DNA from: Durusdinium trenchii | Taxonomy: Eukaryota; Sar; Dinophyceae; Suessiales; Symbiodiniaceae | Reading direction: 5' to 3' | Length of the DNA: 64,000 bases | Assembly (NCBI GenBank): GCA_963970005.1 | Contig: CAXAMN010013891.1 | Span: 750,333 to 814,332, forward strand | In this document: positions 37,861 to 51,374 of the stretch, piece by piece | Layout of the letters: each line of letters starts with the position of its first letter | Numbering within the stretch: position 1 is the first letter of the stretch | Made by a program: the position numbers and the translations under genes | The notes under the pieces: model-generated | What the model saw: only the letters and a program-made list of their open reading frames with translations | Databases searched by the model: none | Told to the model about the DNA's origin: nothing

Positions 37861-40800
37861 GACCTGGATCTTGAGAGACCCAACAAGGGGTCGAAGAAGC
37901 CAGAGGCTGGGATGACGGAAAGCGCGCTCCAGAGCATGTCAGGGGGGTGTTGCGGGGAACCTTGAGCTTTAAAGAGGCTGCTGATTGCGAGTATTGAGGA
38001 ACCATCCCCCGAAACCATCGGAACGTCCTTCGTGTTGAGTGCCGTTGCTTTCAAACCTGACTTGGTATAATTGTGATAGAGTGCAGCCGGCAGGACAAGG
38101 GAGATGTGGAACTATTGCAAATGAGTCTTCAGAAACCACTTCCTCGTCCACCTTCAAGTCATGTGTAAAGACCAGAATAATCAGAATACTTGGAACCAGC
38201 CGCTTAGCCCCGAACGCAGGATTTCAATCGTGTCATTGCAAAACATGTACTGTAAATACCCGATGCACCGGGCATGTATGGTGATCTAGAACAACTCTTT
38301 CATCCATGCGGGGAGGGCTAGACGATACAGGCTAGACAGGCAGCCTGAACGAATTCGACTCGGTGATCAGCAACAAACCGGCGCAGGCTGCTCCGGTGAA
38401 AGAAGTGCAGAAGAAGGAAGAGACCAAGGTCAAGAAGAGGAAGGAGGACCTGGGCACAAGAATTCGCGCAAGCAGTCATTTAAATGATTTTAAGTTCAAG
38501 AAAATTACATGTTATTAATCCCTGTGCAAATTTCCTCCAAACCATAGGACAACCCGGGTTGTCGTAAAGAATGACATCAGTAAGAGAAACAGGGTGCAAT
38601 GAACCACCAGGAACCTGGGGGTTGGAATTCTTGATAGGTGGACAGGTGGACCCTGATTCTTTGAAGACAAAATCTATGTTGAAATGGCTCAACACAGAGA
38701 AGCAGAGGCCATTTCATGCATATGCAAAGATGATTGTGATTCTTTAGACTTTTGGGATTTTTGAAGGTCAGTGTCATTCAGTGTCTATTATTTAATAGAC
38801 ACGTTTCTCATTGATTCTCCAGCTTTCTGATTTTTTAGTTACCCCTGCGTGCCCTGAACCCTGGGTTCCTAAACAATCAAAGAGTCCGGGTTCCAGGTCG
38901 AATTGCCAGGGGGATTGTTTGTTTTTAAATGATCATGATTCCATCCTGTCTGTTCCACCCCATTTCAGTCCTCTCATGTTCCGAACCCCTCCACCCCATC
39001 TCTCTCGCCAGGAGCGGCCGAAAGCGGCCGCAGCGCGGGGCGCGGGCTCCTCGCCGGGCGCGGGCGCGGGCTCGGACAGCGACCTGAACGTCCAGCGAAA
39101 GCCGAAGAAGCGGCCCAAGGACCCCACCGAACGACGTCGGGTGTCGGGAAGCGCGGGCGGCTCCACACGGTGGTTCGATCACGAGGTGTGGAAACCACCA
39201 CGCCACGCATGGCGATGTAGCTATAGCTATGTGTAGCTAGCAAGGTTCCACAGGTGTGTTCCACAGGTTCTGCGGGTGGCCTAGTTGGTCAGCACCTTGA
39301 TAGGAACCCACGTTTAACGGACCCAAAAAAAATACTGATGCCTTTACACTGTTTTGGCTTTGGAGGCTTTCGTTTTCGAGTTTCGTTGTGGCTGATGCAT
39401 GGCATGTTAATTGTTTTTTTGTTTTTTCTCCGGCTGCTGTTCATGCCGTTGGGGCACGAGGCTTTTTTCTGGCCAGTTGAACTGGGGGTGATCTCACAAG
39501 GACTCAGTTGACTGTTGTTGTTGTTCTTCTTCTTCTTCTTGGATTTTGGGATGTTCACAAGGCACTTCGAGTTTTACAGCTTTGCGGCCACGCCACTGCA
39601 TATGGGTCTTTTCATTTGCTGGTGTTGCCCTCTGCACAGGAAGACTGTGCCTCCCCTCTTCTGAAATCACGTAGTGGGTTCCACGATTGTTCATTGTAGG
39701 AGCAGATGAATGAAGGCTTTTGGACAGGCCTCCCATTCATTCTCGGGCACAGAACAAGTGTGGAATTCGGTGGGTTAACCATCGCAATAGTTCGGGTTTT
39801 ACCGTTTTAACCTCTATACGAACACGTGTTAAGTGGACCACCCCCCTGGCCTCACACGACTTCGCCAGGAAGAGAGCGATGACTTGGCGCCCCCCAGGCC
39901 CCGAGCGAAGACCAAGGACAAGGCCCGAACGAGACAGTTTCTTCAAAAAATTGGACCCACTGTAATGTTGACTGTTGATGAAGATGAATCAATCCACCCT
40001 GCCTGAGTCACTGATTGGTCAAGCATCTCCAAGAAAGAGGGTTTAGATTCATCAACAGTCACCATGACTCTGCCTATATCATATATATATATAACGTATA
40101 CATACGCATATATAGAGAGAGAAGAGATGACACGCGTCCATGATGAGTCAAAAGGGGTTGTGATCTTGTCAATTGTCATTGATTATGTTGATGCGCGATC
40201 ATGAAAACTAGTACAATCTCCTGACCTAAGGAACACTTTTTCTATACAGGTTTTTGACTGCATGCTGTTTGCGCAAGCAAGCCTCCCCATGCCACCTCAC
40301 ATTTGTCATGCATGTCCAGGGCGGAACAGGCATCCAACAGATCTAGAGACCCCTCTGCAGGAAGAGAAGAAGGTGTCAAGGAAAGCGAAGCCGCAGGATT
40401 TGGACTCGGATGGCAGCGACCTTCAGCTAGAGAGGCCCAAGAAGGAGGCCAAATCAGAGAAGCTTGGGACACATCAATATGCCTGGGACTGCGACCAAGC
40501 CCAGGATGATTGTTCCCAATGATGCTTGCTAGCTGGGTTGGAACCACCAAGCCATGTATCATGGTTTTTGAAACCACCATACCCCAGTCAGACCTCTTAA
40601 TTCTCCAAAAAGAATCTGGTCAACCAAAGATTTGACCAGCACCGCTGGAGTTTATGCCAAGAGTTGTTAAGCAGGTTTACGAGTATATCACGACTGACTG
40701 GGACACTTGCTGCAACAGCTGGACTGCTGGAACTGTAGTGGGATGATGTCGAGGATGTGCTGGTATTACAGTTGTTGAAGCTATTGGGCCGTCTTAATAG

Positions 40801-43001
40801 CATATCCGTGGTGAACAGGTTGGAAATCCTGCCCAGAAGCAGTCGGTTTTGGACTCCTTGTTGCCAACCATAGAACATCGAAGTTGTGCGATGTAAACTT
40901 TTGCTTTCTATATCTTTCCATTGTAGCCAGGCTCAAGTAAATGTGTTGGAAACCCTGCAAGGATATATATATATATATGTGGTTAGGATTGTGCAGACGC
41001 GTATTTGAGTGCAACGTGTTTTCCGTTTGTGAGAGGTCCAAACACTCAGGGTCCACCTTCATGGCAACTCTGAGGAAAGATCAGAAGGTTCCGCCAAAGG
41101 CTCAGAAAAAGGATGATTCGGACAGTGATGTCCCAAGAAGACCAGCCCCAGGAGGCTTCGACCGACTCGAACCATCGAGAAGTCGAGATCCCAAAGGCAA
41201 AGGGGATGGCTTTGGCTTTGGGAAACTCAGCTGAAGTGGTGGACGGTGATCAGTGAAGACTTCACCAGCCACTAGCAGCTAGGTGAACCTCTTTTGATCT
41301 CCTTTAGGTCGGCTATTCTCATGCTTGAGTAGATGGGGTCCCGAGATTGGACCTGAAGTGACTTTGATCAACCCAGAGGATCCAGCGATTGTGAGGACGA
41401 ACGCATTCATTGGATGATGTTGTGATTTCTTCTTCGGCTTTGGGCAAGTGTAGTTCTTCACAAGTGGTTTGATCCTTCTTGGGTGCCCGCCAAGCACATC
41501 AAGTCAGGAAAGGGGATGGCTTTGGGAAGGGCACAGGCAAGGGCAAAGGCAAAGGGAAGGAGGAGAATGACCAGCCGAAGGAGCAGTGCACAAATTCTGT
41601 TGTTCCCCTTTCCAGTCTGAGTCAGGTGTCAATGACAGCTCACAGAGGCAAAGCCGCTTTGCGTGCCAAAGGAATGAGTAAATCCGAATGAGTAAAGCCG
41701 AGATAAAAACACACAAACAAACACTGCAGACTGCACTGCCGATCGCAGCGGCATGATCAGTCAGCGATTAAACAAAGAGCACACGTCGAGAAGATGTTCT
41801 GATCTGCCAGGAGCAGCCCAATTTTGAGCCTTCAGGGCTCTTGGCCTTGGAGGACAACGCAAAGAACGGAATCCCCTTGAAGTTCACTGTGCCCGCCGAA
41901 GCCCGCCGGCCTGCCACGAAATGGCGCTTGTACGTCTTTTCGAAGCGGAACGGAGAGAAACCGAAGATGCTTAGCTGTCGAACTGTTTTATCTTGCTAAG
42001 TCTTAGTTGGGTGCCTTTCAAGGCCTCAAGAATGTCCATCAATTGCCACAGTTTCCGGGGTGTCTACACTCCCGAAAACTAACATGGGACCTGAGAACGG
42101 CACTCTGAAAGATGGTTTTCCTCTACAAACCAGTGGCTATCTTGGTTTTGTGGCTCCCTGTTTCTGTTCTCTTTGGGACCGGTTGACTGTCAGTGGCTTG
42201 GGCAAGCTGCGTCGCTCAGGATGATCCACATCTACAAGAACGTGGGCTATCTCTTCGGCAAGGACCGGCGCATCGTGGATGTGCCCACGGACCACCCCAC
42301 ATGTAGCAAGCAGCATGCCGTGCTGCATTACCGACAGACCTCTACTGGACTTGTGAAGCCTTACATTATGGATCTGGAAAGTGTGAATGGGACCTTCGTC
42401 AATGGCTCGCGCATTGACGCCGCAAGCCGCTCGGCTCGCATGCGCGCTCGCAGGTCGCGCTTTTCGCGCTTGAGCATGGTCTCCGGAGTTCGTGAACCAT
42501 GGTGAACCGGTCATGCTTCAACGGTGGACTTCTCCCATGCAGGACAATTAGGTGCCTCCAGATCCCTCCGTCTTCCGTCCTCGTTCCCTCTCATCCCATC
42601 GATTCGCTTCTCGCTTTCCTCCAAGTACTGAGGGTACGTGGAGCTTCGGGAGAAGGATGTCCTGAAGTTTGGTATGAGCTCTCGGGAGTTCGTGTTGCTG
42701 CATGGCGGCTCCGCCAACCACGTGGCCATTGACGCCAAGGACGGCCTGGAAGGAAGCAGCAGGTGCTGCTGACAGTCCTCAAGTCACAGTTGCGAAGCAA
42801 CAGGGGCGAAGTTGATCTATGTGAGTCCATGTATACAGCGTGTTTTCTCCCGCGTTCTCACGTGTGTAGACGCATATAGGTCGTTGTAGGAGCGGTGATC
42901 GTGATCGCAACAGAACACATGACTCCAGATCGCTCGAAGAAGCGATCGAAGAGTGCAAAGCAAGGCCAGAGGACCCCAGCCACTATAAAGAAAACTTTTA
43001 G
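37861..43001 (+). CDS. SNIP1/Pml1/DAWDLE-type FHA-domain protein, multi-exon, 5' end unresolved
   Basis: The C-terminal exons join in phase: 41508-41580, 41811-41956, 42220-42425, 42633-42762, 42890-43001 (TAG). They read EQPNFEPSG, KWRLYVFSKRNGE, YLFGKDRRIVDVPTDHPTC, SKQHAVLHY, VKPYIMDLESVNGTFVNG, RYVELREKDVLKFGMSSRE and FVLLH. This follows the linker and FHA domain of SNIP1 (animals), DAWDLE (plants) and Pml1 (yeast), including the SxxH and NG phosphopeptide-binding motifs. Family members act in the spliceosomal RES complex and small-RNA processing; a nuclear role is inferred. After the FHA an RD-rich tail (SGDRDRNRTHDSRS) follows. Upstream exons are less certain: ~37861-37908, 38387-~38428, 39012-39140, 39869-~39937, 40361-~40450, ~41036-41221. 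Five of them carry an acidic Ser/Asp motif plus basic residues. No initiator Met was fixed. Confidence 0.8.
39969..40061. repeat. Inverted repeat downstream of an exon
   Basis: TGACTGTTGATGAA (39969-39982) and adjoining bases pair with 40040-40061 (ending TTCATCAACAGTCA), leaving a ~55-nt loop. It lies just 3' of the exon starting at 39869. Confidence 0.75.
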
Positions 43002-46000
43002 GTCCGGTGTGTAAATTTAGTCTTTGGAACCACTGGTGCCAGCTACAGGCTATAGTGGTACCTGGATGCCCTGGCAAGGTAGAGGCTAGAGTGTGCGGTT
43101 GTCCGTTGTGGAGTCAGTGTAGAACAAAATGTTAAGAGGTACGAAGCCCCTGCTGAAAAGTCAACCACTAAGATGAAACAATTGCTGCTAATATGGTTGG
43201 TTTATTTTAAAGAGGAAACACACACAATATACATACTGTATATATGCACAGGTGACTTGCAGGCTTGTGTTAGTGGACAACTGTGACTGAATCAATGACA
43301 GGCGATTCATTAATTACCTGCTGCATGCTCATAACATGTGTTGACTAATGACAATATGACCCAGCATGTCCAAAGATCCAGACTAGCTATGGTTAGAAGC
43401 AGGCCAGACTTGACCAGAAGATGCAGTCATTGCCCATGTTCCCTTCCCGTTGGTCCGAGTATGTCCACATGGCCAACCACAAAGCTTTCCTGCCGATTTG
43501 ATGGCGTGGACACTTTCATGTCTATAGGGTTGCACTATAGTCACTATAGGAAAAAGATGGAACAAGTGTCAAAAATCCTTCATGCCCAGATTGTGAGTAG
43601 AACTTTGGTCGTTGGATCTTGGGCCCTTTCAACTGCACCCTGTTGGTATCTTGTTCCTGTGGCCAGGCAGAAACCAACAGGAGTGATGGATGTCAGGCAG
43701 CCGACTCTAGTTCAACAGTTCCGTTCTCGGGCTCCGAACGCGTTCGTCGTTCTTCCGATGTTCTACGCGGTTCCTCCGCTGTGCAATGGATGTCAGGACC
43801 TGAAATCCGATTCTGAATGAGGACGGAGTGGAGTCGGAGTCCTGGACCCACCACTCCATCAGTAGAGGCATGAGAACGGCCGTGACCGGTGGATGTTTCA
43901 CATGTCTGGGGCAGAAAAAGGAGTGAGCACATGGGGCCCAGGCATGGAAGCAGCCTGCGGAAAGATCATGGGTTGAGCCTCATTGAACTTGTTTTCAATC
44001 CAGCAGAGCTCGCTCACGAAGACGAAGACACATTTTGGCCATTGGCCTTTGTTGTGTGGGACAATTTCAGCCAGTTTGTGGGTGGTGTCCACTAGACCAA
44101 GAGGGATCGCCGGAAACACTCCTTCAGATCTGAGTCATTTTTGCTTTTGAGTACTTCTTCTCGCTTCAACCTTCACGGGCCGTGACGTCGATGCTGCTTC
44201 CTGCCGAGACGTCCGCGTTCTCTCCGATCTTCTCCCAAGCCATTGCAGCGAGACGCACAGCTGCCTTGGCGGCCGCGGAAAGTGCAGATGGCATGGTTCG
44301 GAAGAGTCGGTGATGACTGAGACTGTCTCGATCAGAAGTCCTGGGAGCCTCTTGCAGTTTGCAGCCCAGCAGAGTTTTTGGGCATTCTCAAGTTGAAAGA
44401 CGCTCAAACCAGGAGCCTCCTAGACTGTCTCCCACTTTGGCGTGCTCAACGAAAATTTGCAACATTTGCGGAGGTTCCCCAAGTCGTTGACCACTGCGTG
44501 GTGGTTTTGTGTTCCATTGGTCCAAGCTTTTTGAATATATTGTTGATGCTTTTCTCAGATGAGGAGAGGGGAGATGCCCCAGCAGAATGGGTTCCACAGA
44601 CGGTTCAACTTTTCGGCGAGACACAAGATGAGTGGGATTGAGAGAGTCAATCGCCCCAACTCTTTGGGAGGAACGTGTGCCCTTGCGGGGGGGATTTTTC
44701 ACCTGTCTGTCAGGCGAACTGATAGACAACATCGACAACTTCAGCCGTAAGATTTCAACTTCAAACATCATTGAAACCTATATATATATATAGACTGCCA
44801 GCTGTTCTTTTGACTGCACATAAGTTCAGTCACTGAAATCGCTGGTGTCAGGAAATCCTGCATCACCGAATCCGAGCCCGAACCAACAGATAGGATTTGG
44901 GAACCGGGTCCGGCCCCTTCCCTTGCAGAGCCCGTACGGATTCTTAGGGCATGTCGTTGTTTCTCCCAGATGTGTCAGATCGTATCCGCCGGATCGACGC
45001 CAGGTGCCATTGGCCTCATGCTCAGACCGGAGATGTGGGACGTGTGGATGCGTGGGAGAGGCATCAAGACACGGAGCATTGTAAATGATCGGCAGTGAAA
45101 CAGGCATCACGTTCGGTTCCTCAAGACTCCTTCTGATGGGTGTCGATGGGTGTCGACAGCCACAGCCCCAAAAAGGATAGATGCGTGAACCAGCTTAGAG
45201 GAGTTCCTGCGCATCCTGGTTCTTCATCGGAGATTTCTCGAACTTTCGGCCTTGCCGATCGATGCAGATTCCGATCGTCCCTCCACGCAGCTCGTCCCTC
45301 CACGCGCCGGTCACAGCGAGAGAGCGGCTCGAGAAGGCTCGCCGCGATCACCCGGAGACGGTGGGCACCGCAAGGTGGGACGCCTGGAGAGATTGTGGCC
45401 AAGACCATGGAAGCCCCGCGCCTCATGATCGGACGCGGTTTTCTGTGAGGGTGGAGGAGAAGGAGCACAGGACTTGGCTAGATTTTTGGGTGTGAAACGG
45501 GTTTTGATGTTTTGCTTAATTGTTATATCATTTTTGGTGGGTATGTGCTGTGTATGGGACAACGCTCAACTCCATGAGCCCTGTTTTGAGCATAGACCAG
45601 CGACGACCAGCAGCTGTGTTGTTGGTCATGTTTTGTCGTGAAGTGCCAGCGCAGTTTCTAGCAATCAGCCAAGACCTAGGGTGCTTGCTGCATGATCTGT
45701 TTTCGTCATGCACAACCTGCAGTCCATTCCCTACCTTCCCGAACGATCCACTTGTTCAAACGAGCTCGATGGTGGTTGGACTCGTAGACCCCTGGGGACT
45801 GTCATCCAAACGCAGCGCGCACATCAACTACCGGTCTGCACCAGCATCAGAACACACGAGAACACGCCGCAACGTCTATACATCCGGTCTTGTGCAAATC
45901 GTTCGATTTCCACACAGCAAGTACACCAAGGGGCATCAAGAAATTGCTTAGCCCATCTTCAGAAAAGTACCCTCGAAATCATCCAAAATCTACAATGAGA

Positions 46001-46106
46001 CTGCCACTCCCACGGTTTTCATGGCCCTTTCATAGCACACCGATGCCATCGGAGCCATCGGCTTCGCTCCACATCGGCTAGCCCGTCGGCCTAGGCCTTG
46101 CTGCAG
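43002..46106. other. No supported gene
   Basis: Short frames and AT microsatellites (for example 44778-44792). A GC-richer patch at 45250-45420 is open in two frames without a favoured reading. Confidence 0.5.
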
Positions 46107-46181
46107 CTGGGCGTGCACACGTCCGCGGCCATCGAACTGAGCGCCACCTACGCCGCGCGCGCGACCATCTTCGAGGCCCGG
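46107..46181 (+). CDS. Candidate short internal exon
   Basis: Exactly 25 codons lie between CTTGCTGCAG and a GTGTGT donor. They read LGVHTSAAIELSATYAARAT and IFEAR. GC content is well above the flanks and the splice sites are good. No neighbouring exon was found, and function is unknown. Confidence 0.35.
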
Positions 46182-49100
46182 GTGTGTTGTTTCACGCCAC
46201 AGGCAGCAAGGCCTGTGGCGTTTCTGTTTGGAAAGAACACGTCAACACGTTCCAGGACCTGAAGGGTTTCGTGACCTTCACTGGAGTCTCTGTTTGCAGC
46301 CCTTCAGAAGTGACCGAAACGATGTCAAGGACGCTTCGTGACATGTCAAGGACGGTCCGAACGGTGATGGTGTGAAGAGCCGGATTGTGCACATTGGGGC
46401 AGGAAGAAGCAACCCATAGAATCAGAGATGCCATAGCTCTATAGGACATATAAAGATGACAGACAGCGTTCAGGGCGGTTCATCTGGGAGAACATGGTCA
46501 AAATTTTCTGAGGAACTGCTTGCTCCTCCAGGCTTGTAGAAAGGGAAAGCGCGGTTCCACCCCACCCCCGTCGTGAACGTCCTGGAACCCGCGAGGCGCA
46601 ACGGCACTGGAAGTCGGCGCCAGAGATGGGTGCTGATGCGGAGGTGACTGGGAACCAACTGTGACTGTGGTGGATGAAACCAACCTGATGAGCTGAGATG
46701 GAAGAAGAAGGGAGGGCAGACTAAAGCTAAGCCAAAGAAGCATGTTTGGCCCAGCACTTCTTAATAGCATTGTGTCATGTGTTTTGCACATACAGTATTT
46801 ATTGTGAATGATCAACACTCATCCATTGCCACCAATGAGGCCCATGTTTTATATCCTCAACATTGATGTTCACCGGCACCGTCTTCCTCGGAAGTTCATC
46901 TCAGGGCCCACGTCTGCCTCTATACCACGCCTGCTCACCCCTCCAAGCACCCAAATCACGGCGGCCCGTCGAACAGTCTAGAAGTTCAGTTGAGAAAGGA
47001 AGCCGTTTTCCATGGAAGTCCTACAAGTTGAGGTTGAAGTTGTTGAAATCATGTGGATTGAGATGTGTGATCTGGTTGATCTGAGACGTAGAAGTCCAGT
47101 CGTTTTCCCATCAGCCGCCCACTAAAGGGAAAAAACTGTGGGCACTTCCCTGAATCTGACACAACCACCATCAACCAACCCGTCATCAGGGTGTTGATCC
47201 AAGAGAATTCCTCCTGGTTTGTCATGGGTTTCTTTTCTTCCTGTGCCGCTGCGTGGGGTGAAAAACTGAGTGCACATCTCAAAACCCGGTGTGTAGCTTC
47301 AAATAGGGAGACCGACCCTATCTTGCCTCCTTCACAATGACACAGCTGTGGGAGATTGGGGACATGAATCCGAGTCCGACCACACCCTGGCCATCGGACC
47401 AGGCTGCAGCAGCCAAAGCAGGCTGGAACCATGCTCAATTAGGGGAACGGAGGTCTAACACCAACTCACCAGGCCAATGAACCGGGACCACATGTTCCCC
47501 GATTCAAATCACTCCTGCGGAAACCGGCGCAGTAGCAGGCAGTAACTGTGTTTTTTTGCAGCTTTGGTGTGGTAGATGCTGGGGCAAGTTCTACTACATA
47601 TATATATATATATACATACTTCACATACAAAGTTACTGTATCTAGGTCCTCTAGGTCCTGTATGTATAATTAGGTGTGTTGTATTTCCTCTTTTCGCATG
47701 GGTTTCATATTGCAACTGGGACTGTGTACGGGAATAAGGGGAAGTGTTTCTTGTTTGGTGCCTTTTTTCACCAAGTGTTGGGCATTTTGGCTTCCAAAAC
47801 ATGAACCGGTGGAGTTCGTTCGAGCCTGGATATTCCAACAAAGAACCATCCTCCGGCATCTGGGGGTCAGTTCGGATGAAGAGGACTGAAGACTTGGTCA
47901 AACCTTGATTGGCTTCCTTCGTTTCACACGGAGGTTGTTACCACCTGAAGTAGCACTTCCCAGGTTCTGAAGCTTGGTGGGTTTCTGGTGCACGGTTTTC
48001 CGTCCGGTCTGATGGACACCGGAGGCCTCCGGGGGGCGGCCTGGGAGAAGTTCAAGGCGAGCGGAGTCAAAGGAGCTGCGAGAGCCCCAAAGTCGAGGAA
48101 AATGGTGGAACATGGTCATTCAAGGGGCATGAAGGGACTATTTTTCATACCTAATCCACATCCATTGATGATTTCGGCGAGTTGAAATTGGATTAGAATG
48201 GATCTACAAGAAGATCGCATTTTGAACGTCCGTATTTCTATCGAATTAGTTGGATTCGCTTCTTGAGACATATTTGGATCCTGCCTGCCAGTGGTGCAGT
48301 TTTTGTATATAGGGTCGTCAAATTTTGTGGGTTCTACTGGAGGCCTAGGAAAACTACTAGTTACTGTCTTATTTATACATACGACTATTAGGTATACCAA
48401 AGCGCTTACCATTACAACCATTATAATATACGGGTTCAAAGTCATATGCATATTGTATACATACATATAACAGGTGTGACGCAGGGAGATGAAGCACATG
48501 TTGAATTACAACCCACCTTATCGAGGCTTCTGCTTTCCTCTGAAGAAAGCCACTCAGGGCTTGGTGGGGGTTGAAGCCGCCTAGAACACGCGAAAGGTCA
48601 AGGCATTGTTCTAGCCGCCTTGGTTTACAATTCTTACCAATGTTGCAGGTTAATGTTGCATATTGCATGCTGCATACTGCATATACTAACCAATGTTCTT
48701 GATTTCTTTTGTGAGAGTTGTTTGTGACGTGATCCATGACGCAGCATCGCCATGGCTTTCCTTCCGCCCACCCGTGATTGGGCGGCCCCCCGTATGTTCG
48801 GCCAGCTCGCCGGCCGTCGGACCCTCAGTCCCCGGTCCCTCGGGCGTCGAGGCTTCGCTTCTGCCAGTGGTGGCGGATTGGGCCGCAGACTATGGCTTGA
48901 AGCCCGAAGAGGTGCGCAGACCCCGGTTCACCTGCGCGGCTGGTGAGGCTGCGCGGCTGGTTTCGGAGGAGTTGGTTGGGATGGTCTGAGAGAAGATGGG
49001 TCGATTCTGGGTGTGTTTTTTCGCGCTTTCAAAGGTGTGTAGAGGTGACGTTTGAGTGTTGTGAGGGTGAACATGAATGAACTATAAGTGTTTTGGTCTT

Positions 49101-50853
49101 GGAATGGATGGGGAGAAACATACATCAACTTCTCTAGGAAGAATTCAACCAATCCAATGCCTTTTGCCAGGGTTTGGCACAGAAATCACCAGTTGGTACC
49201 ATGTGGGTGGGTGAGTCTTGCCATGTTTGGCCCGAAAATCGCTCATGGTTTGCCGAGGGCGAAAGACCTGCGTTGCTTCGACCACCTCATCGACGGTTGA
49301 CGAAGAAAAACACCGCAGGATTCGTGGCGCACAGTTTTCCAAACCTCACGACCAATCCCAGGTGGGGAGGAGCATCTTAGATGCGCATGAAGCGATGAAC
49401 GCCAGTCAGGCCCTGGAGAGTTTGGGCAAGGGACGATATCAACAGCAAACCGGGACGGTGACTGGACCCCACCCGGGATGATGAACATGGAACCTCATGA
49501 CATGGACTTGAGTCAGGGAAGATCGATGATATGGATGCTTCCATCAACCAGTGGTGTTCAGGTTCCATGTGGGCCTCTTCCACTAGGGCGTTCCATTGAT
49601 CACTTCGGAACAAAAATCCACCGAATCCAATCCCATCCATGACGGCCCAAACCTTCCAATTCGTTCTGGGCATCTTCTTGAGGGGTTCACCACGCGTCAC
49701 CGGTGCCACATGGTTCATGCCGGAGGGAAATGATCGGATCGACCCTCGATGCGAGTGGATTAGAGCGAAGGGTTGGAGGTTTGCATTGAACACTTAGCAG
49801 GCAAATGAAATTCCCATCTAGTAACAAGGGTAAGCTTATACAAGACAGGGTAGTCACATGCAGTAACCATATTCTGAATCAAGCCGCTGTTGCGACATGG
49901 ACGTGAACGGCTTATTTTTGTGGGTGGTTGGACATATGTTGTAATGGTGGTTGTGCTAATTGGTTAGCGCCCGGACGCACATCGTGCCTACAAAGTATTT
50001 GGACTGAGCCTAGTGCCCAAAATGACTGACTACCCGACCTACGAAATGGATACTGGCGTTGTGGAGGGTTGCGGGGGTCTTGGAAGGGGGGTGAGAGAGG
50101 AGATCTTACCAAACTTGACTCATAGTGGTTTGAAACCATCCATGGTTGCACCTACTCCAAGGTGATCATACATACATTAATCTTTGGTGCCGTGTTGGGG
50201 AAGAAGAGGCACACCACCTGGCTCTCCCGATCAGTATACTTTGTGTTGGCATGTGTTGGCACGTGTTTTGGATTGTTTACGGAGCTGTTTGGCAAGTGGA
50301 AGTGCTTTTTAATTGCAGATGGTTTAGTGGTGGTTAGTACAGATCATTTAATGGACTTTCTACCAGGTTTTGGCCTGTAGCTCAAATCACTCCATTGTCT
50401 TTAGCAGACGGGTTTCCGTCGCGCAGATTTTCCGCAGTAAGCATCGGGGCGAAAGAAGATGGATCATGGAACAATCCAGGAACACCAATGGTCCAGGGTC
50501 CAGTCACCTTTGCACTGTATAAGAAGTTATAAAACAATGATGATTTGCTCAGATGTTCAAAGCTGCAAACTATGTCAAACATGATGAGATACGTCTTCAA
50601 GACCCAGAGGACGAGTTCTCCCACATCGTCAATCCTCAGCAACCATGCGTCAGCATTCATGTTTGAGCTTCCGTGTTCTTATCATCATGAGTCAGCCAAT
50701 AGCTTTGTCAACAACTTCCCTCCAAACAAAGATGCGCTTGGCCAACATGTTCGCATCTTTCACCTGCAGCATCTCTATATCCTCGACTATAGGACATGAG
50801 GTCATTAACGGTAACCATCCTGCGAGACCTGAATCGCATGGTGTCCGTGCGCC
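46182..50853. other. No supported gene
   Basis: GC-rich open patches occur at 47990-48120 (reading GGLRGAAWEKFKASGVKG in one frame) and 48770-48988 (reading VADWAADYGLKPEEVRRP, then TGA). Either could be an exon, but alternative frames are also open. The rest is repeat-poor, non-coding-looking sequence with AT microsatellites (47597-47613). Confidence 0.4.
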
Positions 50854-50937
50854 ATGGAGCCATTGTCCAACGCGGAGGACTTCGCTCGCTGTGCCGCGCT
50901 GTGTTCGTCTGTCAGCCCACTGCGGAAAGCTGCTGAG
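50854..50937 (+). CDS. Candidate first exon of the 52-kb gene
   Basis: An ATG in an optimal context (GCCATGG) opens 28 codons, MEPLSNAEDFARCAALCSSV then SPLRKAAE, ending in phase 0 at an AG/GTTGGC donor. A second frame (LLRLALDEGLAAKPCVS) is open over the downstream part. Linkage to exons at 51793 or 52171 is only suggested by matching phase. Confidence 0.3.
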
Positions 50938-51352
50938 GTTGGCGCTGGATGAGGGGCTGGCAGCGAAGCCTTGCGTGTCTTTGTGTCAGGCTGAAGGTGA
51001 ACATATTTACAGTGGATTCAGATTAGATGGCAATGGCACCCCAAGATGTCAAAAAGAGGGGGGTCCATATATAAACCACTGTCCCATCTACTCTCAATTC
51101 ATTGTAGCAGTAGCAGGTTGAGGAGTTGACAAGCTCATAAAGCGCATTATTTCAGCTTGGTGAGATGCATGGCTTGGTTTCTTTCGATGGTTTGTGTGTG
51201 ATGGTGGGGTCAATCCTTGTGACGACTCGTGTTTGCGTGTGTGTTGTTTGTTTAATTCAGTGTGAGTCTGAGTTTCTTAACACAAGCTATTTCATCGTGA
51301 GGTGCTTCTTTTCAATAAAATCTATACCCTAAGCTTCAACGGACCTTGATTG

Positions 51353-51374
51353 GAGGTCCTTTCGAAAGGACCTC
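51353..51374. repeat. Perfect 22-bp palindrome
   Basis: Two perfect 11-bp half-sites, the left one GAGGTCCTTTC. The half-site core GGACC recurs at 51341 and 51394. Confidence 0.9.
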
